Source: JAPLDA01 sp043787975
Lineage (GTDB): Bacteria > Bacteroidota > Bacteroidia > AKYH767-A > 2013-40CM-41-45
Assembly: GCA_043787975.1 (NCBI GenBank)
Contig: JAYVUK010000060.1
Location: forward strand, 1 to 47,734
Direction of reading: 5' to 3'
Length of the DNA: 47,734 nt
Under the pieces are notes generated by a model, which was not told the origin of the DNA, did not search any database, and saw only the letters and a program-made list of their open reading frames with translations. The position numbers and the translations under genes were made by a program. Positions 41,090 through 47,734 of the stretch are shown here, piece by piece (the stretch's first letter is position 1; the number at the start of each line of letters is the position of its first letter).

Positions 41090-44000
41090 TTATTTCAGCA
41101 TATGTGTTTCGCTTTCAATAGGAGAATGAATCTCCGGAACCGGTTCATCATTCCTCGAATACATTTCCAGCAATTTCATCTCGGAAACGTCAAGCGAATA
41201 AAACCCAAATTCCTCCACCACTTTTCCCGTGATGAGGTAACAGCCTTTTCCTGTGAATGGAAAACTTTTTAAGACATTTGGAAAATGAGTGGTGTCAATC
41301 CATTCACCGTTGCTATCGAGAAAAGTTCCAAAGCTCATTTCATCCCCTTTTTTTGTTCGTGTGCGTTTTCGTGTAACGGAATAGCCGATGATTGAAATTG
41401 TTTTTCCGAGGTGATTGGGAAGTTCTGAAGACGTGCGTAAAAGGTCTTCACCACGAAGGCACGAAGACACAAAGGTTGATTCTCTTCGTGCCTTCGTGTC
41501 TTTGTGGTAAAACTCGCTTTTCAACAAAGTAAAAGGAGAACGAAGCGGAAATCCAAGAATTTCTATTTCATCAAATGCATCATCAAATTTTCCCTGGTAC
41601 AATTCAGGCAACTGAAATTTTTTGTTTCCAACTTCAAATAGTTCTCTTTTCGTTTCTGTTTTTTTATGTGCGCCAATGACGGCATGGATATCCCACAACA
41701 ATTGTTTTTTTGTTCTTCCTGTAAAACGAAACGCTCCGATGCGAATGAGAATACGCAACTGTTCAACCGCAATCGAAACCCGTTTCATGAAATTTTCGAG
41801 TGATAAAAATTGACCATCGCGATTTCTTTCTTCAAGAATTTTTTCAGCAACATTTTTTTCTAATTCTGCAATGAGGTGAAAGCCAAGAAAAATATCATCA
41901 CCATAAATAGTGGTGAGCGATTCGCTTCTGTTGGTGTCGGGCGCATGAATGGTTCCTCCGCACAACCGCGCTTCCTGCACATAATATTCTGTGGCGTAAA
42001 ATCCTCCTCCGTTATTGATGACGGCAACCATGAATTCGAGCGGATAGTATGTTTTTAAAAACATGCATTGGTAACTTTCTACTGCATAAGAAGCGGAATG
42101 TCCTTTGGCAAAAGCATATCCGCCAAAACTTTCCATTTGATTCCAGATAGCGTAAATAAGTTTTTCATCATAGCCCTCTTTTCTACAATTTGAAAAAAAA
42201 GTATCCTTTACAGCCCAAAACTCTTCACGTCCCTTGTATTTTCCTCCCATGCCTCTCCGTAATTTATCCGATTCCTCGAGGGATAATTTCCCAAAGTAAT
42301 GAGCCACTTTAATTACATCTTCCTGGTAAACCATCACACCAAATGTTTCTTCCAGCAGATCCTTCATGAGTTGGTTCGGATAGGTTCTCCTGGATTCATC
42401 ATGGAACCGCAAAATGTACTCACGCATCATTCCGCTTTGTGCAACGCCCGGACGGATGATGGAACTGGCCGCGATCAAATGTAAATACGTAGTTGCTTTC
42501 AGTTTTGTAAGCAACATCCGCATCGCGGGTGATTCAACATAAAAACAACCCATCAATTTTGCATGTTGCAAATTGTTTTTTATACCCTCATCGTTCTTGA
42601 ATTTTTCTACCTCGTGAATATCAATGTCAATATTTTTGTTTCGTTTAATTATTTCGACGGCATCTTTTATTTTTCCCAAGCCACGTTGTGCGAGAATATC
42701 AAATTTGTTTAACCCGATATCTTCTGCTTCCAACATGCTGAATTGCGTAAGCGGAAATTCTTTCGGAGGAAAATTTGTTGCCGTGTAGCAATGAATGGCT
42801 TCTTCGGAAATCAAAATTCCTCCTGCATGAATGCTGAGGTGATTTGGAAAGTCCTTTAAAAAATGACTGTATGCTAAAAGATATTTATTGATTTCTCCGG
42901 GCTGAAGCAAGACTTCATCCGTGAGCGCATCGATTTCGTTTTTAGGCAAGCCATACACTTTCCCAAGTTCACGTAGTACAGCATTTTCCTGCATCGTACT
43001 GTATGTTGCAAGCAACGCAGTGCACTTTTCTCCGTGCTTTTTAAAAATGTATTCAATTATTTTATTTCGTTCGTTTGAAGAAAAATCAATGTCAAAGTCA
43101 GGAGGATTTTTGCGCGAGGTATTGATGAACCGTTCAAAATACAAATCCAGGTCAACCGGATCAACATCGGTGATGTTAAGTAGATAAGCAACCATGCTGT
43201 TTGCCCCGCTTCCACGGCCAACATAAAACAAACCCTGCTCACGTGCATAACGCACAATGTCCCAGTTGATCAGAAAATAAGAAGTGAATCCCATTTCAGT
43301 AATGGTCTTTATTTCTTTCTCGTACCGTAATCTAATTTTGTCATCCGCATTCCCGTAGCGGTATTGCATTCCTTTTTCACATTCAGTGAGTAATAATTCT
43401 TTGTCTTGTGCAACGCTCCCGGTAAACAGCCTTTTATTTTTATTTAAAGGTTTGGAGAAATCAATGGTACATTCATCTAAAATCCGGTTGGTGTTTTCTG
43501 TTGCGTAGGAATAATCAGCAAATAGGTTTCGAAGTTTGTTTTTGGGAAACATGATTTCGCCCGCGTCAGCGATTTCTGTTTTTTGTAATTTACTGATGAG
43601 CGTATTATTGTCCATCGCACGCAACAAGCGATGAGCATAATGTATATGCTTCGTAAGAAAAGTGACAGGTTCTTTTCTGCCGGGAACGATGCGTGTGTCT
43701 TTTTCAAGAAAAGTGACAGGATGCAACACAACAAATTTGTTTCGTAAGTGCCTGGTGTCGGAGAAAGGTAATTTATTCAAATCCGAAATTTTTATTCCGA
43801 TGAATTCATTTTCCCTGAGTTGGTGTTGTACGTTTTTGAATGGATAAATAATAAATGCATCGTCGAATGGAGGTGCTGAGTTTTTAAAAGGCTTGCCGTT
43901 CCTTAAGTGTGTTGAGAGCAAATCATTCAGCTCTTTAAAGCCATGTATATTTTTTGCAAGGCCGATGAATTGTTGTTCCATTCCGTTTCTGAAATCAATT

Positions 44001-44182
44001 CCTGCTACCGGTTTTATCGAATGGCCTTTGGCCAGGCGAAAAAAATCAAGAATACCGGATGTGTTATTGATATCTGTTAATGCCAGGCAGCTTATCCCTT
44101 TTTCCTGCGCTTCCTGCAGCAGTTGTTCGGGACTCATGGTTCCGTATTTGAAAGAATAATAAGAATGACAATTGAGATACAT
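41090..44182 (-). CDS. Compact DnaE-type DNA polymerase III alpha subunit (DnaE2/ImuC-like)
   Basis: A 1030-residue C-family polymerase. The N-terminal PHP domain starts MYLNCHSYYSF, where the first His of the HxH motif is Asn4, so PHP proofreading is unlikely. The catalytic acids lie in PDFDIDF (Asp362, 364, 366) with Asp495 in LNKFDILAQ. A GRGSGANS motif, finger domain and a helix-hairpin-helix region (LRILIRIGAF) follow, then an OB domain (about 925-1000). The C-terminal tau-binding region of replicative DnaE is missing. At this length, and as last gene after a Y-family polymerase, it fits an accessory error-prone polymerase. Residues about 893-912 (HKDTKARRESTFVSSCLRGE) are encoded by a dispersed palindromic repeat. 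Confidence 0.9.
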   Translation of the reverse strand: MYLNCHSYYSFKYGTMSPEQLLQEAQEKGISCLALTDINNTSGILDFFRLAKGHSIKPVAGIDFRNGMEQQFIGLAKNIHGFKELNDLLSTHLRNGKPFKNSAPPFDDAFIIYPFKNVQHQLRENEFIGIKISDLNKLPFSDTRHLRNKFVVLHPVTFLEKDTRIVPGRKEPVTFLTKHIHYAHRLLRAMDNNTLISKLQKTEIADAGEIMFPKNKLRNLFADYSYATENTNRILDECTIDFSKPLNKNKRLFTGSVAQDKELLLTECEKGMQYRYGNADDKIRLRYEKEIKTITEMGFTSYFLINWDIVRYAREQGLFYVGRGSGANSMVAYLLNITDVDPVDLDLYFERFINTSRKNPPDFDIDFSSNERNKIIEYIFKKHGEKCTALLATYSTMQENAVLRELGKVYGLPKNEIDALTDEVLLQPGEINKYLLAYSHFLKDFPNHLSIHAGGILISEEAIHCYTATNFPPKEFPLTQFSMLEAEDIGLNKFDILAQRGLGKIKDAVEIIKRNKNIDIDIHEVEKFKNDEGIKNNLQHAKLMGCFYVESPAMRMLLTKLKATTYLHLIAASSIIRPGVAQSGMMREYILRFHDESRRTYPNQLMKDLLEETFGVMVYQEDVIKVAHYFGKLSLEESDKLRRGMGGKYKGREEFWAVKDTFFSNCRKEGYDEKLIYAIWNQMESFGGYAFAKGHSASYAVESYQCMFLKTYYPLEFMVAVINNGGGFYATEYYVQEARLCGGTIHAPDTNRSESLTTIYGDDIFLGFHLIAELEKNVAEKILEERNRDGQFLSLENFMKRVSIAVEQLRILIRIGAFRFTGRTKKQLLWDIHAVIGAHKKTETKRELFEVGNKKFQLPELYQGKFDDAFDEIEILGFPLRSPFTLLKSEFYHKDTKARRESTFVSSCLRGEDLLRTSSELPNHLGKTISIIGYSVTRKRTRTKKGDEMSFGTFLDSNGEWIDTTHFPNVLKSFPFTGKGCYLITGKVVEEFGFYSLDVSEMKLLEMYSRNDEPVPEIHSPIESETHMLK
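41446..41509. repeat. CTTCGTG-type inverted repeat inside the dnaE-like gene
   Basis: CACGAAGGCACGAAG (41452-41466) and CTTCGTGCCTTCGTG (41484-41498) are perfect 15-base arms around a 17-base loop. Each arm contains CTTCGTG twice, and TGTCTTTGTGG follows. It is in-frame in the coding region and encodes HKDTKARRE-type peptide. A related fragment lies at 44249-44272. Confidence 0.9.
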
Positions 44183-44248
44183 TTTTTAGATTGAACTAAA
44201 TTTTTTGTAACCATTCGGTTAGTAATTATTTGGGTACAAATTTTTTTT

Positions 44249-44272
44249 TGCGCCTTCGCGTCTTAGCGGTTT
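44249..44272. repeat. Related fragment of the CTTCGTG-type repeat
   Basis: TTGCGCCTTCGCGTCTTAGCGG with a T-run follows the Y-family polymerase stop (on the minus strand) in the 90-base gap to the dnaE-like gene. It is a diverged copy of the unit at 41446-41509. Confidence 0.6.
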
Positions 44273-45487
44273 TTATTTTAATTGACTTCCCGTTTTTAAT
44301 CCATTGAAAGGATTGAACCCTCGCAACGAAAAATTCATTGCAACAGCACGGTGAATTTTATCCTCACCAAAACGGAGACGCATTCGATCCATTGCCTGGT
44401 AGAGATTTAGTAACTCGATACTATCCTCAAACATATTCACCTGGTGGCCACCGCCAACGAGATGACTGAATTTTACTCCGACCAACCGTATCAGCATTCT
44501 CCGGTTGTAGAGTTTTTCAAAAAGTTCTTTTACCCGTGCGATGATGGTGTGGTCGCTGCCGGTATAAGGAATGCGGCATTGCATGTTGTGTGTGTCAAAA
44601 TTAGAATACCGGATTTTTACCGTGACACATCCTGCCAGTTTGTTTTGTGTGCGTAAACGGAAACACAATTTCTCACTCATGGCGATTAAAATATTTTTCA
44701 GTTTTTCAATATCAATCGTATCGTTCTCGAATGTTTCTTCCTGCGACATGGATTTTTGTTCAGTGTAAGGTTCAACCGGTGTGTTGTCGATACCGCTTGC
44801 TTTTTTCCAGATAGAAACCCCGTTTTCTCCCAACACATTCTGCAACAATTCCATCGGCATCTGCTGAAGTGTAAAAACTTTTTCGATGCCCATGTTCCGC
44901 AGGATGTGATAGGTCTTTTCACCGATCATGGGAATTTTTTTTACGGATAACGGACCGAGGAATTTTTTTTCATCACCATGGTCAACTTTGATCTGGTTAT
45001 TTGGCTTGGCTTCATCGGTTGCAACTTTGCTTACCGTTTTATTGGATGACATGCCGAGAGAAATCGGCAATCCTGTTTCCTTTATAATTTTCTGCCGCAG
45101 TTCCGTTGCATGTTTGAAGCATCCGAAAAATTTATCCATACCACTCAGGTCCATGTAGAACTCATCAATGGAAGAACGTTCATACAACGGAACTTCTTCC
45201 TTGATGATTTCCGTTACTTCATCCGATCGTTTGCTGTATTCATCGTAATCGCCACGGATGATAATGGCTTCCGGACATAAGCGTTTTGCCATTTTGATTG
45301 GCATCGCTGAGTGTACACCGAATTTTCGGGTTTCATAACTGCAGGCTGCCACCACACCGCGTTCGCCTCCGCCAACAATGACAGGCATCCCGATCAATTT
45401 TGGATTAAGTAACCGTGACACGGAAACAAAAAAGCAATCCATGTCCATGTGAGCGATGGTTCGGTGACTATTTATATCAATTGCCAT
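44273..45487 (-). CDS. Y-family translesion DNA polymerase (DinB / Pol IV type)
   Basis: A 404-residue Y-family polymerase that copies past damaged bases. Palm metal residues are Asp15 in HMDMDCFFVSVSR and the Asp111-Glu112 pair in SSIDEFYMDLSG; Phe20 is the likely steric gate against ribonucleotides. The thumb HhH (IPMIGEKTYHILRNMGI) and little-finger domain are present. Near residue 350, HQVNMFED could be a clamp-binding motif (QxxMF). Length fits Pol IV. It follows the radical SAM gene by 12 bases and precedes the dnaE-like gene, so the three should be co-transcribed and co-induced. Confidence 0.94.
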   Translation of the reverse strand: MAIDINSHRTIAHMDMDCFFVSVSRLLNPKLIGMPVIVGGGERGVVAACSYETRKFGVHSAMPIKMAKRLCPEAIIIRGDYDEYSKRSDEVTEIIKEEVPLYERSSIDEFYMDLSGMDKFFGCFKHATELRQKIIKETGLPISLGMSSNKTVSKVATDEAKPNNQIKVDHGDEKKFLGPLSVKKIPMIGEKTYHILRNMGIEKVFTLQQMPMELLQNVLGENGVSIWKKASGIDNTPVEPYTEQKSMSQEETFENDTIDIEKLKNILIAMSEKLCFRLRTQNKLAGCVTVKIRYSNFDTHNMQCRIPYTGSDHTIIARVKELFEKLYNRRMLIRLVGVKFSHLVGGGHQVNMFEDSIELLNLYQAMDRMRLRFGEDKIHRAVAMNFSLRGFNPFNGLKTGSQLK

Positions 45488-45499
45488 AATTTTTCTTTT

Positions 45500-46684
45500 T
45501 TAAAAAAAGGATAACTGGTCACCACTTTTCAATGGTCTTTTGAATAAACTGAAATCATATGCAGGCATACTTCTGCCGCTCATGTATTTTTTCTTTGACA
45601 TTTTAAAAAGCAGTCTGATGGATTCTGCAATTTTTCCTTCACCGCTCATACGTGTACTGTAACGCGAATCATTTACCTGTCCGCCATGACATTCTTTGAT
45701 CTGGTTCCAGATCTTATCGGCAGCATCGGGAAGATTTTTGTAGAGCCAGTCGTAAAAAATATTTTTTATTTCCCCGTTCAGCCGTACAATCGTGTAGCCT
45801 GCTGTCAGTCCGCCGCAGTCAGCAACGGCTTTGATAATGTCGGGGATTTCTTCGCTTGTCAATCCCGGAATAATGGGAGCAACCATCACTCCTGCAGGAA
45901 CATTATTTTTTGATAATTCTTCAATGACATGCAAACGGTTTTTATAGGTAGCTGTTCGTGGTTCAAGAAGCGATCGCAAGTCATCACGAAGGGATGTAAT
46001 GGAAACCATCACATGAATAAGGTTCATCGAAGCCAGTTCTTTCAGGATATCCATATCACGAAGTACCAAACTATTTTTTGTAATGATGCCGACAGGATTC
46101 CGGTATTCCAATGCGACTTCAAGCAAGCTGCGCGTAATTTTATATTTGCGTTCGGAAGGTTGATAGCAATCGGTATTTCCCGAAAGCATGATGGATTCAG
46201 TTTCGTATCGCGGGTTATCGAAATATTTTCTGAGCAATGTGGAAGCGGCAGGTTTGATAATAATTTTTCGTTCGAAATCAAGCCCTGCACTGAAGCCGTA
46301 ATAATTGTGTGAGTTGCGAGCGTAACAATAAATGCAGCCATGTTCGCATCCCTGGTAAGGATTGATGCTGTTCATGCCGGCCAAATCAGGGCTGGTGATT
46401 TTGTTCACAATCTTTTTCGGATGTTCAACAAAAATTTTTGTCCGTTCATTTTCAAGCAACGGTTCATCCAATCCTTCAATATGCTCGGCAACCAATTCCT
46501 GTTGCAGGAAACGGTTGTGCGTTTGTATCTGTGCTCCGCGGCCTTTTAAATATTCCTGTTCGGGTATGAAGTTGTCCTTCTGCGGAGCCGTTTCGGGATC
46601 CGAAGCTTCAACGTATTTTCTCTTCTTTGGCTTGTCTTCTGTACTCTTTTTCATCCTTCTTTTTAATGATTGCAATACAAACAA
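45500..46684 (-). CDS. PA0069/SplB-type radical SAM protein with C-terminal QLSFF
   Basis: A 394-residue radical SAM enzyme of the COG1533 (spore photoproduct lyase-like) group, PA0069 type. The 4Fe-4S cluster site is QGCEHGCIYCYA (Cys113, 117, 120, CX3CX2C). It is preceded by the family lead NSINPYQG and followed by IMLSGNTDCYQPSE. The reaction of PA0069-type proteins is not established; the group name reflects likeness to a DNA photolesion repair enzyme. The last five residues are QLSFF (390-394), very close to the sliding-clamp binding consensus QL(S/D)LF. A clamp tail on an enzyme encoded with two accessory polymerases suggests it works at stalled forks (inference). Start may be Met1 (46684) or Met11 (46654). 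Confidence 0.88.
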   Translation of the reverse strand: MFVLQSLKRRMKKSTEDKPKKRKYVEASDPETAPQKDNFIPEQEYLKGRGAQIQTHNRFLQQELVAEHIEGLDEPLLENERTKIFVEHPKKIVNKITSPDLAGMNSINPYQGCEHGCIYCYARNSHNYYGFSAGLDFERKIIIKPAASTLLRKYFDNPRYETESIMLSGNTDCYQPSERKYKITRSLLEVALEYRNPVGIITKNSLVLRDMDILKELASMNLIHVMVSITSLRDDLRSLLEPRTATYKNRLHVIEELSKNNVPAGVMVAPIIPGLTSEEIPDIIKAVADCGGLTAGYTIVRLNGEIKNIFYDWLYKNLPDAADKIWNQIKECHGGQVNDSRYSTRMSGEGKIAESIRLLFKMSKKKYMSGRSMPAYDFSLFKRPLKSGDQLSFF

Positions 46685-46715
46685 ATTCGATGACTATAAT
46701 GTAACCAATTTTTTT

Positions 46716-46731
46716 TATCTTTGTCAAAGAT
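46716..46731. promoter_or_regulatory. Inverted repeat over a TAnnTTTG element: candidate S24-regulator operator
   Basis: ATCTTTG-T-CAAAGAT (46717-46731) is a perfect 7-1-7 inverted repeat. The plus strand also reads TATCTTTG (46716-46723), a TAnnTTTG element for the regulator gene. It lies 32 bases from the radical SAM start on the other side. A dimeric HTH repressor bound here could shut both directions. Confidence 0.55.
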
Positions 46732-46758
46732 TTTTTTAAAATCTTTTTTAGATGAACC

Positions 46759-46808
46759 GTAAACTATAGACTGTGAATTTGTAAACTGTAAACTTGTAAA
46801 CCGTAAAC
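46759..46808 (+). repeat. Five GTAAAC direct repeats in the regulator's leader
   Basis: GTAAAC occurs at 46759-46764, 46781-46786, 46788-46793, 46796-46801 and 46803-46808; the last four have starts 7, 8 and 7 bases apart. The array ends six bases before the regulator ATG. It may be a binding array or a dispersed repeat of the TAAACTGTAAAC kind. Confidence 0.75.
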
Positions 46809-46814
46809 AGAAAT

Positions 46815-47615
46815 ATGTACTTCAACAACAACATCAAGATTCTTCGTACGCGAAGAAGCCTTACGCAGGATATGGTTTCCAACGCGCTTGGGTTCAGCCG
46901 CTCCACGCTGAACAGTTACGAAAACGGCAGCATCAAGAACCCAACGCTCGATGCCTTGCTCACCTTTTCAAAATATTATAAAGTGTCTATTGATACATTG
47001 GTGAAAGTCGACATGAGCAAACTTTCACAATTCCAACTGATGGATTTGGAGCGGGGAAATGATGTGTATGTAACAGGTTCGCGTCTTCGTGTACTCGCCA
47101 CAACGGTCGACAGCCAGAACCGTGAAAATATTGAAGTGGTTCCGCTCAAAGCAAAAGCCGGTTATAAAAACGGGTATGCTGATCCTGACTTTGTAAAAAA
47201 ACTTCCATCGTTTCAACTACCTATTTTACTCAGTGATCGTAAGTACAGGATGTTTCAAATCTCAGGCGATTCGATGCTTCCGATTCCGGATAAAAGTTGG
47301 GTGATTGGTGAGTATCTTGAAAACTGGTACGACATCAAAGATGGCCAGCCGTACATTGTACTTACACAAGAGGAAGGCATCGTATTCAAGATTGCTTACA
47401 ACCAGTTGAAGAAGAAAAAAAACCTGTTGCTGAAATCATTGAATACGTTTTATGAGCCGTACGAGATCAACATCAACGAAGTGAAAGAAGTCTGGAAGTT
47501 TTGCAATTACATGAGCAATGAAATTCCTGATACCGGCTTTGAAAAAAATGAACTCCTTTTGAAAATTGAAAAAGTGCAGCAGGAAATGAAAGAGATAAAG
47601 AGTGCGTTGAATTAG
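46815..47615 (+). CDS. XRE-S24 (LexA/UmuD-like) autoproteolytic regulator
   Basis: A 266-residue protein. Residues about 5-62 form an XRE helix-turn-helix (LTQDMVSNALGFSRSTLNSYE). Residues about 105-215 form an S24 peptidase domain like that of LexA, UmuD and phage CI. The scissile pair Ala115-Gly116 (KAKAGYKNG), the nucleophile Ser153 (SGDSMLPI) and the general base Lys192 (GIVFKIA) are all kept. Their spacing (38 and 39 residues) is close to that in E. coli LexA (84-85, 119, 156). A short coiled coil ends the protein. It should repress until RecA filaments trigger self-cleavage. It is divergent from the polymerase operon, the likely target. Confidence 0.88.
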   Translation: MYFNNNIKILRTRRSLTQDMVSNALGFSRSTLNSYENGSIKNPTLDALLTFSKYYKVSIDTLVKVDMSKLSQFQLMDLERGNDVYVTGSRLRVLATTVDSQNRENIEVVPLKAKAGYKNGYADPDFVKKLPSFQLPILLSDRKYRMFQISGDSMLPIPDKSWVIGEYLENWYDIKDGQPYIVLTQEEGIVFKIAYNQLKKKKNLLLKSLNTFYEPYEININEVKEVWKFCNYMSNEIPDTGFEKNELLLKIEKVQQEMKEIKSALN

Positions 47616-47646
47616 GAATGAAATTAAAAAGAAATATTTTGTATGT

Positions 47647-47734
47647 TCAACTAATAAGTGCAACTTTTTCTGAGAAGACTTGATTAGCTGTTTTGTATTT
47701 AAATTTCCTAATAGGTCTGTTATTGATTTTAGTT
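47647..47734 (-). mobile_element. C-terminal end of an IS30-family transposase (partial, runs off window)
   Basis: On the minus strand, bases 47734-47650 translate as TKINNRPIRKFKYKTANQ followed by VFSEKVALIS and a TGA at 47649-47647. The N-N-R-P-R-K-x-F/L-x-Y-K-T-P/A-N-x-V-F pattern is the C-terminus of IS30-type transposases. Only 28 residues are visible. The terminal inverted repeat should lie between here and the regulator stop at 47615, but I could not define it. Confidence 0.72.

Noticed and set aside
41090..44182. The DnaE-like gene as the main replicative polymerase subunit
   Set aside because: It lacks the C-terminal tau-binding region, is shorter than usual replicative DnaE and sits in an operon with a Y-family polymerase; a genome-wide check for a second dnaE would settle it.
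46362..46739. 125-codon plus-strand frame overlapping the radical SAM gene start and intergenic region
   Set aside because: Rich in Cys, Phe and Ser as expected for the complement of a basic, Lys-rich N-terminus, and it would run across the divergent promoter region.
1..47734. tRNA, rRNA, riboswitch or CRISPR features
   Set aside because: Reading through the intergenic regions I found no cloverleaf-like block, no rRNA-like sequence and no regularly spaced identical repeats with unique spacers.

Overview
The window looks like chromosomal DNA of a member of the Bacteroidota, probably near the Chitinophagales/Sphingobacteriales (family-level placement is inference). The signs are type IX secretion (T9SS) C-terminal sorting domains, a 19-fold PKD-repeat giant surface protein, many short lipoproteins with Cys lipoboxes, an Omp28-like protein, a RemB/Wzi-like barrel, a DUF6029-like protein, and promoter elements of the Bacteroidota TAnnTTTG type. 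The sequence is AT-rich by eye. I saw no tRNA, rRNA, CRISPR array or prophage.

Layout. 1-9440: end of a T9SS cargo protein, a helical protein of unknown role, a small exported protein, the giant PKD protein (which stops without a sorting domain) and a small unknown gene. 9507-13617: an orphan sensor histidine kinase, phosphoglycerate mutase gpmI and an M20 dipeptidase. 13639-17993: a five-gene export operon with two lipoproteins carrying repeated L-x-R-x-P-like motifs, a Tat-exported DUF1501 protein, a cytochrome-like lipoprotein with an unusual CX4CH motif, and a small lipoprotein. 18156-26486: housekeeping and envelope genes (EamA transporter, DEAD-box-type helicase, M13 peptidase, OmpA-like lipoprotein, ruvB, RemB-like barrel). 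26636-30046: an operon of animal-type deoC, an aldehyde dehydrogenase and a truncated non-catalytic aldehyde dehydrogenase paralogue. 30205-37590: envelope and T9SS genes with thioredoxin/Omp28 themes. 37762-40035: malic enzyme fused to a phosphotransacetylase-like domain. 40151-41034: two translationally coupled PUA-like (ASCH/EVE-type) genes. 41090-47615: a damage-tolerance locus. The right edge cuts into an IS30-family transposase.

The most interesting region is 41090-47615. A minus-strand operon encodes a SplB/PA0069-type radical SAM protein ending in a sliding-clamp-like motif (QLSFF), a Y-family polymerase and a compact DnaE-type polymerase. It is divergent from an XRE-S24 regulator that keeps a LexA-like Ala-Gly cleavage site and Ser/Lys dyad. 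The intergenic region has a perfect inverted repeat over a TAnnTTTG element and five GTAAAC direct repeats. This resembles a Bacteroidota counterpart of the proteobacterial lexA-imuA-imuB-dnaE2 mutasome, with no imuA seen and a radical SAM enzyme in its place.

A second theme is short palindromic repeats. At least three families are dispersed between genes. Two copies sit in-frame inside coding genes (gpmI and the dnaE-like gene), where they add short peptides, and one copy after ruvB has the form of a terminator.
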